A stretch of DNA of 64,000 bases from Caulobacter sp. Root343 (GCF_001425745.1 NZ_LMDF01000001.1:477154-541153); one strand, 5' to 3'; counted from the stretch's first letter, positions 8,139 through 18,791 are shown. Made by a program: numbers and translations. The notes: generated by a model not told the origin, from the sequence alone.

Positions 8139-9401
8139 ATGAAGAGGCTTCGAAACGCCTTGATGACGGCGGCGATGGTCCCGCTGCTGATGGGAACGGC
8201 GCAGGCGGCGAGCGCGCCCAAGTCCATTGGTGGCCCGACCGAGGGGCTGAAGCTCCAGCGCATGGTCATGGTCATGCGCCACAGCGTCCGGCCGCCGACC
8301 AAGGCGCCGGCCACGCCCGAGGGCACGACCGTCCAGCCCTGGTCGACCTGGACCACGCCGTATGGCGAGCTGACCCCGCACGGCGCCGAGGGCGCGCGGC
8401 TGATGGGCGCCTATTACCGCACCTTCCTGGGCGCGCGGGGCCTGCTGCCGCGCGACGGCTGCGCGGCGTCCGGCGACATCGTCGCCTGGGCCAGCGGCAA
8501 GTCGCGGGCCATCAAGACGGCCGAGATGTTCGTCGAAGGTCTGCAACCCGGCTGCGGGCTGAAGGTCGCCCACCCGGACAGCGAGGAGAACGACCCGATT
8601 TTCCACCCGGCCGAGAGGATCGATGGCGACATGGCGCTGAAAGCCGCCCAGCGCCAGAAACCCGGCGTCGCGGCCGAAGCCCGCGTCCACGCCAAGGACT
8701 TCGCGGTCCTGCAGCGCGTGCTGGGTTGCGACCCGACCACCAAGGCCGGCTGCGGCGTCGCCAGCAGGCCCTCGCACCTGAACGCCAACAAGGGCGACAC
8801 GCCGGACCTGGAAGGCGCCTTGTCGGTCGCCTCGACGGCCGGCCAGACGATCCTGCTGGAATATGTCGAGGGCAAGCCGATGGCCGAGGTCGGCTGGGGC
8901 CGTGCCTCCAAGGCCGACATCCAGGCCATGCTGCGCTTCCACCCGGTGAAGTTCCACTACGAGGTCGGCGCGCCCTACATCGCCGAACGCTACGCCGCGC
9001 CGATCGCCAAGGAGCTGCTGGCGGCCCTGGGCGGCGCCGAGGGGACGGGCGGCAAGCTGACCATGCTCGTCGGCCACGACACCAACATCGCCGCCCTGCG
9101 CGGCTTCCTTGGCGCGCACTTCACGGCGGCGGACTATCCGCAGGACGATCCGCCGCCCGGCGGGGCCATGGGCTTCGAGCTGCTGAAGGACGCCGGCGGC
9201 AAGGCCTATGTGCGGACCTTCTACACCGCCCAGAGCATGGATCAGTTGCGCGACCTGCAACCGCTGACCGCCAGCAATCCGCCGGCCTATGCCTACTTCC
9301 CGATCCCGGGCTGTCGCGTGGCGGGCGCGCCGACCCTGTGTCCGCTCGAAACCTTCCAGAAGATCGTCGGCGGCAAGCTGAACAGCCCGGCGAAAAACTG
9401 A
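8139..9401 (+). CDS. Histidine acid phosphatase / phytase
   Basis: A 420-residue branch-2 histidine phosphatase (AppA/Agp-like phytase or glucose-1-phosphatase type). The catalytic motif is MRHSVRPPT (RHGxRxP with Ser for Gly) at about residues 46-54, and the proton donor motif is VGHDTNIAAL near residue 310. The ATG at 8139 follows GGGGAG by six bases and opens a signal peptide (MKRLRNALMTAAMVPLLMGTAQA), so the enzyme is periplasmic. It is divergent from the propeller phytase and shares its regulatory region. Enzymes of this type often leave inositol 2-monophosphate, which fits the inositol monophosphatase downstream. Phytase rather than sugar phosphatase is inferred from context. Confidence 0.9.
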   Translation: MKRLRNALMTAAMVPLLMGTAQAASAPKSIGGPTEGLKLQRMVMVMRHSVRPPTKAPATPEGTTVQPWSTWTTPYGELTPHGAEGARLMGAYYRTFLGARGLLPRDGCAASGDIVAWASGKSRAIKTAEMFVEGLQPGCGLKVAHPDSEENDPIFHPAERIDGDMALKAAQRQKPGVAAEARVHAKDFAVLQRVLGCDPTTKAGCGVASRPSHLNANKGDTPDLEGALSVASTAGQTILLEYVEGKPMAEVGWGRASKADIQAMLRFHPVKFHYEVGAPYIAERYAAPIAKELLAALGGAEGTGGKLTMLVGHDTNIAALRGFLGAHFTAADYPQDDPPPGGAMGFELLKDAGGKAYVRTFYTAQSMDQLRDLQPLTASNPPAYAYFPIPGCRVAGAPTLCPLETFQKIVGGKLNSPAKN

Positions 9402-9417
9402 TCCCCTTTGCGTGGCT

Positions 9418-9561
9418 CCTTCTCCCCCTGCGGGAGAAGGTGGCCGCGAAGCGGTCGGATGAGGGGTCGAAAGACCTGTATGCCGCCCAAGAAAAAGGGG
9501 CCGCCGGTGCGACCCCTCATCCGTCGACTGCGTCGACACCTTCTCCCGCAAGGGGAGAAGG
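9418..9561. repeat. Long inverted repeat between convergent genes
   Basis: Arms of about 52 bases at 9418-9470 and 9509-9561 are inverse copies. Each carries CTTCTCCC...GGGAGAAGGTG and CGGATGAGGGGTCG or complements, and the loop is about 38 bases. It lies between the convergent phytase and inositol dehydrogenase genes and may act as a bidirectional terminator. It resembles a dispersed intergenic repeat common in alphaproteobacteria. Confidence 0.85.
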
Positions 9562-9567
9562 GAAGCT

Positions 9568-10554
9568 TCAGAGCTTCACCACCTGCCCGGTCTTCGCCGA
9601 CTGGCCCGCGGCCTCGGCCAGGGCCAGGGCTTCGACGCCGTCGACATAACCGACCGAGGGCAGAGCCTCGCCGCGGATGATCTCGGCGAAGTGCGCCATC
9701 TCGCGGCGATAGGCTTCGGCGTAGCGGTCGAGGAAGAAGTTCTGGAACGCGTCGCTGGCCGCGCCGGCCTCGTTCCACACCGAAACCGTGCTCTCCATGA
9801 CATTGTCGGCGCGGACCAGGCCCTTGGCGCCGAACGCCTCGATGCGCTGGTCGTAGCCGTAGCCGCTGCGGCGGCTGTTGCTGATCATGCAGATCTTGCC
9901 CGAGGCGGTGCGCAGCAGGATCTTGGCGGTGTCGATGTCGCCGGCCTCGCCGATCGCCGGATCGACCAGGCAGCTGGCGGCCGCGAACACCTCGGTCACC
10001 GGCTCGTCCAGCAGCCAGCGGGCCATGTCGAAGTCGTGGATGGCCATGTCCTTGAACAGGCCGCCCGACACCTTGACGTAAGCGACCGGCGGCGGGGCCG
10101 GGTCATGGCTGGTGATGTGCACCGTCTCCAGCGCGCCGACGACGCCGGACGACAGCCGCGCCTTCAGGCCCTGGAAGTTCGGATCGAAGCGGCGGTTGAA
10201 ACCCAGGAACAGCTTCACGCCCTTGCCGCCCAGCTCGCCTGCGGCCGAGCGGGCGCGGGCCAGGTCCTGGTCGATCGGCTTCTCGCAGAACACCGCCTTG
10301 CCGGCCGCGATGGCCTTCAGGCTGTAGTCGAGGTGGGTGTCGGTCGAGCTGGCGACGATGACGCCGGCCACGGCCGGATCGTTCAGGGCGGTGTCGAGAT
10401 CGGCCACCGTGGCGCCGGTCTCGGCGGCCAGGCCGTCGGCGGCCGCGGCGACAGGATCGACCACATATTTCAGGCGCAGACCGGGCTGGCCGGCGACGTT
10501 CTTGGCGTGGATGCGGCCGATGCGGCCGGCGCCCAAAATGGCGATGTCGTGCAT
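9568..10554 (-). CDS. iolG: myo-Inositol 2-dehydrogenase
   Basis: Oxidises myo-inositol to 2-keto-myo-inositol with NAD+, the first step of the pathway. It is a 328-residue Gfo/Idh/MocA oxidoreductase: Rossmann motif AILGAGRIGRIHAKN at residues 5-19, the catalytic-domain motif CEKPID near residue 97, GGLFKDMAIHDFDMARWL and the C-terminal half typical of inositol dehydrogenases. It is also called idhA in Caulobacter. It reads away from iolR, sharing the operator-bearing region 10555-10729, and its neighbours are the complete iolCDEBA set. The substrate assignment rests on family plus operon context. Confidence 0.93.
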   Translation of the reverse strand: MHDIAILGAGRIGRIHAKNVAGQPGLRLKYVVDPVAAAADGLAAETGATVADLDTALNDPAVAGVIVASSTDTHLDYSLKAIAAGKAVFCEKPIDQDLARARSAAGELGGKGVKLFLGFNRRFDPNFQGLKARLSSGVVGALETVHITSHDPAPPPVAYVKVSGGLFKDMAIHDFDMARWLLDEPVTEVFAAASCLVDPAIGEAGDIDTAKILLRTASGKICMISNSRRSGYGYDQRIEAFGAKGLVRADNVMESTVSVWNEAGAASDAFQNFFLDRYAEAYRREMAHFAEIIRGEALPSVGYVDGVEALALAEAAGQSAKTGQVVKL

Positions 10555-10612
10555 GGGAACCCTAATGCTGTCTCGCGCCGCAGGACCCGGCGGCCGCGTT
10601 GCTTTCCGTGTA

Positions 10613-10706
10613 GTATGGAATAAAAATTCCTTCCAGATGGAAAGTGGAATGGAGAAGCGCTTCCAGTCGCGTTTGTGTTCGGGCCCGGAATGGATATTCT
10701 AAACCT
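10613..10706. promoter_or_regulatory. Inositol-type operator B (iolG/iolR)
   Basis: TATGGAATAAAAATTCCTTCC at 10614-10634 overlaps TTCCAGATGGAAAGTGGAAT, followed by TGGA (to about 10653). The second part matches the site before iolC (TTCCAGATCGAAAATGAAAT). ATATTCTAAACCT at 10694-10706 recurs inverted at 11657-11669. These are probable IolR sites serving both divergent genes. Confidence 0.65.
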
Positions 10707-10729
10707 GAAGTGATCATACCGGGGCGGAA

Positions 10730-11605
10730 ATGACCGAAAAGACCACGGCGGCGAGCGCGCCGACCACGGCCGAGGAGTTGCGAGCGGCGATTCTTGACCG
10801 CTACGATTCGCTGAGCAAGCGGCTGCAGCAGATCGCCCGCTATGTGCTGGACGAGCCCAACGAGCTGGCGCTGGAGACCCTGGCGGTGATTTCCGAGCGC
10901 TGCGGGGTGCAGCCCTCGGCCATCGTCCGCTTCGCCAAGACCTTCGGCTATCCCGGCGCCAGCCAGATGCAACGGCTGTTCCGCGACGGCCTGCTGTCGG
11001 GTCATGCGGGCCTGGGCTACGGCGAGCGCGTGCGGCATTTCAACGAGGCCGTCGCCCGCAAGCCCGAGGGCGGGGCCGACGTGCTCAGCGAGTTCGTCGA
11101 GGGCAACACCCTGGCCCTGCAGAACCTGGGGCAGACCGTCAGCGAAGCCGACATGAAGGACGCCGTGTCGCTGATCGATCGGGCCGAGACCGTCTATGTG
11201 GTCGGGTTCCGGCGCTCGTTCCCGGTCGCTTCCTACCTGGCCTATTCGCTGCAGCAGGTGAACAAGCGCACCCTGTTCATCGACGGGGTGGCGGGCCTGA
11301 CCAAGCAGCAGGTCCAGACCATCGGTCCGCGCGACCTGCTGATCGCGGTCAGCTACCACCCCTATGCGGAAGAAACGGTGCAAGCGGTCGAGATGGCCAC
11401 CCAGCGCGGCGCCAAGATCCTGTCGATCAGCGACAGCCTGGTCAGCCCGATCGCCAAGCCGGCCGAACTGGTGCTGCACGTTCGCGAATCCGAGGTGCGG
11501 ACCTTCCGCTCGCTGGCCGCTTCCATCTGCCTGGCCCAGGCGCTGGTGATCAGTTTCGCCTTCGAGGCCAGCAAGGAAAAGAAGCGGCCAAAGAGGGGCG
11601 GGTGA
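10730..11605 (+). CDS. iolR: RpiR-family regulator of inositol catabolism
   Basis: A 291-residue transcription factor with an N-terminal RpiR helix-turn-helix (LSKRLQQIARYVLDEPNELA ... CGVQPSAIVRFAKTFGYPG, residues 20-80) and a C-terminal SIS sugar-isomerase-like sensor domain (about 125-255, including VYVVGFRRSFPVASYLAYSL and LLIAVSYHPYAEETVQAVEM). RpiR-type IolR proteins repress inositol genes in Caulobacter and rhizobia. Here the gene lies between iolG and iolC, with repeated GGAAT/ATTCC-type motifs on both sides. A soluble inositol intermediate is the likely inducer. The GGGGCGGA stretch before the ATG supports the start. Confidence 0.92.
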   Translation: MTEKTTAASAPTTAEELRAAILDRYDSLSKRLQQIARYVLDEPNELALETLAVISERCGVQPSAIVRFAKTFGYPGASQMQRLFRDGLLSGHAGLGYGERVRHFNEAVARKPEGGADVLSEFVEGNTLALQNLGQTVSEADMKDAVSLIDRAETVYVVGFRRSFPVASYLAYSLQQVNKRTLFIDGVAGLTKQQVQTIGPRDLLIAVSYHPYAEETVQAVEMATQRGAKILSISDSLVSPIAKPAELVLHVRESEVRTFRSLAASICLAQALVISFAFEASKEKKRPKRGG

Positions 11606-11610
11606 ACCGT

Positions 11611-11669
11611 CCATTCCATTCCAGATCGAAAATGAAATGGATGTTGCAAGCGTTCTAGGTTTGGAATAT
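11611..11669. promoter_or_regulatory. Inositol-type operator C (iolC operon)
   Basis: CCATTCCATTCCAGATCGAA at 11611-11630 continues to AAATGAAATGGATG (ends about 11643) and matches operator B in its core. AGGTTTGGAATAT at 11657-11669 is the inverse of the motif at 10694-10706. Its location directly before iolC points to control of the whole iolC-A operon. Confidence 0.65.
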
Positions 11670-11719
11670 GCGTTACATATTGCCGGTGGGGAGCCGGCCC
11701 GAGAGTGACGTGGAACCGC

Positions 11720-13651
11720 ATGGCCCAGGACGCAAAGACCCTTGATCTGATCGCCGTGGGCCGATCCAGCGTCGACCTCTACGGTCAGCAGGTGGGCGGG
11801 CGGTTGGAGGATATGGCGTCCTTCTCCAAGTACCTGGGCGGCAGCCCGACCAACACCGCCGCGGGCGGCGCGCGCCTGGGCCTGAAGACCGGTCTGCTGA
11901 CCCGGGTCGGCGCCGACCACATGGGCCGCTTCATCCGCGAGCAGCTGCAGCGCGAAGGCGTCGATGTCACCGGCGTGCTGTCCGATCCCGACCGCCTGAC
12001 GGCCCTGGTGATCCTGGGCATCCGCGATCGGGTGAACTTCCCGCTGATCTTCTATCGCGAGAACTGCGCCGACATGGCGCTGGAGCCGTCGGACGTCGAT
12101 GAGGCCTGGTTCGCCCGGGCCGGGGCGGTGCTGATCAACGGCACCCATCTGTCGCAGCCGAACGTCTACGAGACCAGCCTGAAGGCCGCCAAGGCCGTGA
12201 AGGCGGCCGGCGGCCGGGTGGCCTTCGACATCGACTACCGGCCCGTGCTGTGGGGCCTGACCGGCAAGGACGCCGGCGAGAACCGCTTCGTCGAGAACCA
12301 GCAGGTCACCGCCAAGCTGCAAGAGGTCGTGGCCCTCTGCGACCTGATCGTCGGCACCGAAGAAGAGATCCACATCCTGGGCGGCTCGACCGACACCATC
12401 GCGGCCCTGCGCGCCATCCGGAAGGGCGCGCCCGAGGCCTTGCTGGTCTGCAAGCGCGGTCCCGATGGCTGCGTGGCCTTCCCGGGCGCGATCCCGGGCA
12501 GCTTGGACGCGGGCGTCAGCGCTCGGGGCTTCAAGGTCGAGGTGTTCAACGTGCTGGGGGCGGGCGACGCCTTCATGGCCGGCTTCCTGCGCGGCTGGCT
12601 GCGCGACGAACCCGTCGAGACCTGCTGCGAATGGGGCAACGCCTGCGGGGCCATCGTCGTCTCGCGCCACGGCTGCACGCCGGCCATGCCGACCTGGGTC
12701 GAGCTGGAGGCCTTCCTGAGCGAAAGGGAACGTCCGTTCCGCCTGCGCGAGGATCTCGAGCTGGAGCACATCCACTGGGCCACGACCCGCGAGCACGTCT
12801 ATGACGAGCTGACCGTCCTGGCCGTCGATCACCGCAGCCAGTTCGAGGACCTGATCGCCGAGACCGGTGGCGGCCTCGAACGCATCCCGCATTTCAAGAC
12901 CCTGGCCTTGCGCGCCGTGCAAGCGGTGGCGGGCGACGACGAGCGCCGCTTTGGCATGTTGCTGGACGGCCGTTTCGGGTTCGACGCGCTCGCCCAGGCC
13001 GCCGAGCACGACTACTGGATCGCCCGCCCGATCGAGCTGCCCAAGTCGCGACCGCTGGAGTTCGAGAGCTCGGCCGACGTGGCGACCGAGCTGGCCGAGT
13101 GGCCGCTGAACCAGGTCGTCAAGTGCCTGGCCTTCTATCACCCCGACGACGAGGTCGAGCTGCGCGAGCGCCAGGAGCGCCAGCTGCTCCGCCTCTTCGA
13201 CGCCTGCCGCAAGACCCGCCATGAGCTGCTGTTGGAGCTGATCCTGCCGCGCGGCATGGAAAGCGACAGCAAGACCGTGGCCCGCGGCATCCGCCGGCTC
13301 TACGCCCTGGGCATCCGCCCGGACTGGTGGAAGCTGGAGCCGCTGACCGATCCCGCCGCCTGGCGCGAGATCGAGGCCGCCGTCAACGAGAACGATCCGC
13401 TGTGCCGCGGTGTGGTGCTGCTGGGCCTGTCGGCCCCCGAGGCCGAGCTCTTGGCCTCGTTCGAGGTCGTCGCGCCGTTTCCGATCGTCAAGGGTTTCGC
13501 CGTCGGCCGCACCATCTTCTACGATGTCGCCCGCGAATGGCTGGCCAACCGGATCGACGACGAGACGGCGGTCGCCGCCCTGGCCGCCAAGTTCAAGGTG
13601 CTGGTCGACGCCTGGCGTCGCCTCCGGGGCTCCGTGGAGAAGGCCGCGTAA
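11720..13651 (+). CDS. iolC: IolC kinase fused to DUF2090 aldolase domain
   Basis: A two-domain, roughly 643-residue protein. The N-terminal PfkB-family 5-dehydro-2-deoxygluconokinase (residues 1-315) shows IAVGRSSVDLYGQQ, FSKYLGGSPTNTAAG and NVLGAGDAFMAGFL, with catalytic Asp about 283. The C-terminal DUF2090 domain (about 325-640: YDELTVLAVDHRSQFEDLI ... KLEPL ... VKGFAVGRTIFYDVAREWL) is held to act as the 5-dehydro-2-deoxyphosphogluconate aldolase, replacing a separate IolJ and releasing DHAP and malonate semialdehyde. The fusion is usual in proteobacterial iol operons. The ATG at 11720 is preferred over a GTG at 11705. iolD starts at the base after the stop. Confidence 0.93.
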   Translation: MAQDAKTLDLIAVGRSSVDLYGQQVGGRLEDMASFSKYLGGSPTNTAAGGARLGLKTGLLTRVGADHMGRFIREQLQREGVDVTGVLSDPDRLTALVILGIRDRVNFPLIFYRENCADMALEPSDVDEAWFARAGAVLINGTHLSQPNVYETSLKAAKAVKAAGGRVAFDIDYRPVLWGLTGKDAGENRFVENQQVTAKLQEVVALCDLIVGTEEEIHILGGSTDTIAALRAIRKGAPEALLVCKRGPDGCVAFPGAIPGSLDAGVSARGFKVEVFNVLGAGDAFMAGFLRGWLRDEPVETCCEWGNACGAIVVSRHGCTPAMPTWVELEAFLSERERPFRLREDLELEHIHWATTREHVYDELTVLAVDHRSQFEDLIAETGGGLERIPHFKTLALRAVQAVAGDDERRFGMLLDGRFGFDALAQAAEHDYWIARPIELPKSRPLEFESSADVATELAEWPLNQVVKCLAFYHPDDEVELRERQERQLLRLFDACRKTRHELLLELILPRGMESDSKTVARGIRRLYALGIRPDWWKLEPLTDPAAWREIEAAVNENDPLCRGVVLLGLSAPEAELLASFEVVAPFPIVKGFAVGRTIFYDVAREWLANRIDDETAVAALAAKFKVLVDAWRRLRGSVEKAA

Positions 13652-15496
13652 ATGGCTACCGTTCGTCTCACCGCCGCCCAGGCGGCCGTCCGCTGGCTTT
13701 CGGCTCAATATGTCGAGACCGGGGAAGGGGAGGTTCCCTACTTCGCCGGAGTCTGGGCGATCTTCGGCCACGGCAATGTCGCCGGCCTGGGCGAGGCCCT
13801 GCACGGCGTTCGCGACGTGCTGCCGACCTGGCGCGCCCACAACGAACAGGGCATGGCCCACGCGGCCATCGCCTTCGCCAAGCAGTCGCGGCGCGAGCGG
13901 GCCATGGTGTGCACCACCTCGATCGGCCCCGGCGCGACCAACATGGTCACGGCCGCCGCCTTGGCGCATGTGAACCGCCTGCCGGTGCTGTTCCTGCCCG
14001 GCGACGTCTATGCAAGCCGCCGGCCTGATCCCGTGCTGCAGCAGGTCGAGGACTTCGGCGACGGCACGATCAGCGCCAACGACTGCTTCAAGCCGGTGTC
14101 CCGCTATTTCGATCGCATCGTCCGGCCCGAGCAGATCCTCGACGCCCTGCCGCGCGCCTTGGCGACGATGCTGGATCCGGCGACCTGCGGCCCCGCGACC
14201 CTGGCCTTCTGCCAGGACGTCCAGGCCGAGGCCTTCGACTATCCGCAAGCCTTCTTCGAGAAGCGCGTCTGGCGCATCCGCGCGCCGCGTCCCGATCCGC
14301 GCGAGCTGGCCGAGCTCGTCTCACTGATCAAGGCGGCCAAGAAGCCGCTGGTGGTGGCCGGTGGCGGGGTGCTCTACGCCCGCGCCGAGGCCGCCCTGGC
14401 CGCCCTGGCCTCCGCCGCCGGCCTGCCGGTCGCCGAGACCCAGGGCGGCAAGGGCAGCCTGGCCTGGGACCACCCGCTGAACCTCGGCGCGATCGGCGTC
14501 ACTGGCACGACCGCCTCCGTGGCGGCGGCCGAGGAGGCCGACCTCGTGATCGGGATCGGCACGCGCCTCCAGGACTTCACCACCGGCTCCCGCGCCCTGT
14601 TCGGCGCCGAAGGCCGCAAGCTGGTCCAGGTCAATGTCGCCCCGCATGACGCCCACAAGCACGGGGCCTCCAGCGTCGTCGGCGACGCCCTGGCGGTGGT
14701 CGAGGCCTTGTCCGAGGCCTTGAATGGCTGGCGCGCGCCCGACGCCTGGACCGCCAAGGCCACCGGCCGTGTCGCGGGCTGGAACACGATCTTCGACGAC
14801 GCGACCAAGGCCGACGACCGGCCGCTGCCGACCGACGCCCAGGTGCTGGGCGCGGTGTGGCGGGCCTCGTCCGACGACAGCGTCATCGTCTGCGCCGCCG
14901 GCGGCCTGCCGGGCGAGCTGCACAAGCTGTGGCGGACCCGCGCGCCGGGCGGCTATCACGTCGAATACGGCTTCTCGTGCATGGGCTACGAGATCGCCGG
15001 CGCCGTGGGCGTGAAGATGGCCGCGCCGGACCGCGAGGTCCACGTGATGGTCGGCGACGGCAGCTATCTGATGCTGAATTCCGAGCTGGCCACCTCGGTG
15101 ATGCTGGGGACCAAGCTGATCGTCACCGTCCTCGATAATCGGGGCTATGGCTGCATCAACCGCCTGCAGGCGGCGACCGGCGGGGCGGCGTTCAACAACC
15201 TGCTGGCCGACACGGTCCATCAGACCCTGCCCGACATCGACTTCGCCGCCCATGCCGCCAGCCTGGGCGCGCGATCGGAGAAGGTGGCCAGCCTGGCCGA
15301 GCTGGAGGCCGCGCTGGCGCGCGCCAAGGCCAGCGACCGGACCTATGTGGTGGTCATCGACACCGATCCGATGCCGACCACTGAAGGCGGCGCCTGGTGG
15401 GACGTGGCCGTGCCGGAAGTCTCGGTGCGCCCGGCGGTCAACGCCGCCCGCGCCGACTATGACAACAAGATCAAGCAGCAGCGTACGGGAGACTAG
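13652..15496 (+). CDS. iolD: Trihydroxycyclohexane-1,2-dione hydrolase
   Basis: Thiamine-diphosphate enzyme that opens the ring of 3D-(3,5/4)-trihydroxycyclohexane-1,2-dione to 5-deoxyglucuronate. The 614-residue protein has the three-domain ThDP fold: an N-terminal PYR domain with catalytic Glu65 in RAHNEQGMAHAAIAFAK, a central nucleotide-like domain (about 215-350), and a C-terminal PP domain with the ThDP-Mg motif MVGDGSYLMLNSE and VLDNRGYGC. Its length matches IolD. The start codon abuts the iolC stop without a gap, so the two are co-translated. Confidence 0.95.
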   Translation: MATVRLTAAQAAVRWLSAQYVETGEGEVPYFAGVWAIFGHGNVAGLGEALHGVRDVLPTWRAHNEQGMAHAAIAFAKQSRRERAMVCTTSIGPGATNMVTAAALAHVNRLPVLFLPGDVYASRRPDPVLQQVEDFGDGTISANDCFKPVSRYFDRIVRPEQILDALPRALATMLDPATCGPATLAFCQDVQAEAFDYPQAFFEKRVWRIRAPRPDPRELAELVSLIKAAKKPLVVAGGGVLYARAEAALAALASAAGLPVAETQGGKGSLAWDHPLNLGAIGVTGTTASVAAAEEADLVIGIGTRLQDFTTGSRALFGAEGRKLVQVNVAPHDAHKHGASSVVGDALAVVEALSEALNGWRAPDAWTAKATGRVAGWNTIFDDATKADDRPLPTDAQVLGAVWRASSDDSVIVCAAGGLPGELHKLWRTRAPGGYHVEYGFSCMGYEIAGAVGVKMAAPDREVHVMVGDGSYLMLNSELATSVMLGTKLIVTVLDNRGYGCINRLQAATGGAAFNNLLADTVHQTLPDIDFAAHAASLGARSEKVASLAELEAALARAKASDRTYVVVIDTDPMPTTEGGAWWDVAVPEVSVRPAVNAARADYDNKIKQQRTGD

Positions 15497-15502
15497 ACGC
15501 CC

Positions 15503-16402
15503 ATGACCATCCGTTTCGGCGTGAGCCCCATCGCCTGGATCAATGACGACATGCCCGAACTGGGCGGCGACACCCCGCTGGAAAGCGTGCTGGCCGACTG
15601 CCAGGCGATCGGCTTCGAAGGTGTCGAGCTAGGCGGCGTATTCCCGCGCGACCCGGCGGTGCTGAAGCCGCTGCTGGACCGCTACGGCCTCAGCCTCGTG
15701 GGCGGGTGGTACAGCGGCAACCTGCTGGTCCAGTCGGCCGACGACGAGATCGCGGCGCTGCAGCCCCACCTCAACCTGCTGAAGGCCATGGGCTGCACGG
15801 TCTTCGTCCATGCCGAGACCAGCAACGCCATCCACGGCGACAAGACCAAGGCCCTGTCGGCCACCCCGCGCCTCGACGCCGAGGGCTGGAAGGAGTTCGG
15901 CGCGCGCCTGACCAAGGTGGCCGACTACATCGCCGCCCAGGGCCTGAAGTTCGCCTATCACCACCACCTGGGCACGGTGGTCGAGCGACCCGAGGACCTG
16001 GAGGCCTTCCTGGCCAATACGGGTCCCTCGGTCGGCCTGACGGTCGACACCGGCCACGCGGCTCTGGGCGGGCTGGATCCCGTTTCGATGATCCGCGCCT
16101 ATCCGCACCGCGTCGCCCACGTGCACTGCAAGGACATCCGCAGCGAGGTCTTCCACAAGGTGGTCTCGCGCGGCGGCGGCAGCTTCCTGGACGGGGTGCT
16201 GGCCGGCATGTTCACCGTGCCCGGCGACGGCTACCTCGACTACGCGGCGGTCATGCAGGCTTTGGCCGAGATCGGCTATTCCGGCTGGATCATCGTCGAG
16301 GCCGAACAGGACCCGGCCATCGCCAACCCGCGCGAGTACGGCGAGATCGGGCTGGCGACCTTGAAGAGGGAAGCCGCCGCGGCCGGCCTGAGGGCGGCGT
16401 GA
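15503..16402 (+). CDS. iolE: myo-Inosose-2 dehydratase
   Basis: Dehydrates 2-keto-myo-inositol to the diketone substrate of IolD. The 299-residue TIM-barrel belongs to the AP-endonuclease-2/xylose-isomerase-like superfamily: FGVSPIAWINDDMPELGGD, GFEGVELGGVFPRD, FAYHHHLGTVVE, VGLTVDTGHAALGG, VAHVHCKDIR and GWIIVEAEQDPA carry the metal-binding acidic and His residues expected in IolE. It lies six bases after iolD and its TGA overlaps the ATG of iolB by one base. Confidence 0.95.
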   Translation: MTIRFGVSPIAWINDDMPELGGDTPLESVLADCQAIGFEGVELGGVFPRDPAVLKPLLDRYGLSLVGGWYSGNLLVQSADDEIAALQPHLNLLKAMGCTVFVHAETSNAIHGDKTKALSATPRLDAEGWKEFGARLTKVADYIAAQGLKFAYHHHLGTVVERPEDLEAFLANTGPSVGLTVDTGHAALGGLDPVSMIRAYPHRVAHVHCKDIRSEVFHKVVSRGGGSFLDGVLAGMFTVPGDGYLDYAAVMQALAEIGYSGWIIVEAEQDPAIANPREYGEIGLATLKREAAAAGLRAA

Positions 16403-17208
16403 TGAGCAAGCTGCTCGTCCGCTCCCACGCCCCAGACGCTTCCGGCTCCATCCTCGAGGTCACCCCCCAATCCGCCGGCTGGACCCACGTCGGCTTCCAG
16501 GTCGTCAAGCTGGCGGCCGGCGAGACCTTCGAAGGTTCCGACCCCGCCCGCGAGACCTGCGTCGTCGTGATGAGCGGGACCGCCGAGGTCAGCGCCGAGG
16601 GCGTGTCGTTCGGCAAGATCGGCGGCCGCGCCAACGTCTTCGAGGACAGGGCCCCGGGCGCGGTCTACGTGCCGGCCGCCACGGCCTTCGCCGTGACCGC
16701 CGTGTCCGACATCGAGCTGGCTCTCTGCACGGCCCCCGGCAAGCCGGGCGGCCAGGCTCGCCTGATCGCCGAGGCCGACATGCCGCGCGAGACCCGGGGC
16801 AAGGGCGCGAACACCCGCCTGGTGCGCAACATCCTGCCCGAGACCGCGCCGGCCGACGGCCTGCTGGTGGTCGAGGTGATCACGCCGGGCGGCCACTGGT
16901 CCAGCTATCCGCCGCACAAGCACGACACCGCCGCCGAGGGCGAGGAGACGGCGCTGGAGGAGACCTATTATCATCGCCTGAACCCACCGCAGGGCTTCGC
17001 TTTCCAGCGCGTCTACACTGACGATCGCAGCCTGGACGAGACGGTCTGCGTGCAGGACGGCGACGTGGTCATGGTGCCCCGCGGCTATCACCCGGTCGGG
17101 GCCCCGCACGGCTACGACCTCTACTACCTCAACGTCATGGCCGGACCGCACCGGAAGTGGATCTTCCGCAACGACCCGGCCCACGATTGGATCATGCGTC
17201 AGGCCTAA
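16402..17208 (+). CDS. iolB: 5-Deoxy-glucuronate isomerase
   Basis: Converts 5-deoxy-D-glucuronate to 5-dehydro-2-deoxy-D-gluconate, the IolC substrate. The 268-residue protein is a bicupin of the KduI/IolB family. The metal-binding signature is GGHWSSYPPHKHDT near residues 166-179, followed by EETYYHRLNPPQGFAFQRVY and the final cupin strand PRGYHPVGAPHGYDLYYLN. The start overlaps the iolE stop (TGATG). It is the fourth gene of iolCDEBA. Confidence 0.95.
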   Translation: MSKLLVRSHAPDASGSILEVTPQSAGWTHVGFQVVKLAAGETFEGSDPARETCVVVMSGTAEVSAEGVSFGKIGGRANVFEDRAPGAVYVPAATAFAVTAVSDIELALCTAPGKPGGQARLIAEADMPRETRGKGANTRLVRNILPETAPADGLLVVEVITPGGHWSSYPPHKHDTAAEGEETALEETYYHRLNPPQGFAFQRVYTDDRSLDETVCVQDGDVVMVPRGYHPVGAPHGYDLYYLNVMAGPHRKWIFRNDPAHDWIMRQA

Positions 17209-17241
17209 CCGGTCGCGCCGTCACTTCAGAAGGAGCGCGTC

Positions 17242-18741
<1,500 letters not shown>

Positions 18742-18791
18742 CGGATTTCGGGGCGTCCTTCCCGAACAGTGCGCTCCTGCGCGCGCGGACT

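Noticed and set aside
9293..9778. Open frame across the inverted repeat between phytase and iolG
   Set aside because: It runs through both hairpin arms and the ends of two real genes in another frame.
10562..14248. Very long open frame on the - strand opposite iolR, iolC and iolD
   Set aside because: Its translation is rich in Gly, Ala, Arg, Gln and His with no recognisable domain, and it lies antisense to well-supported genes. High G+C leaves such frames open by chance.
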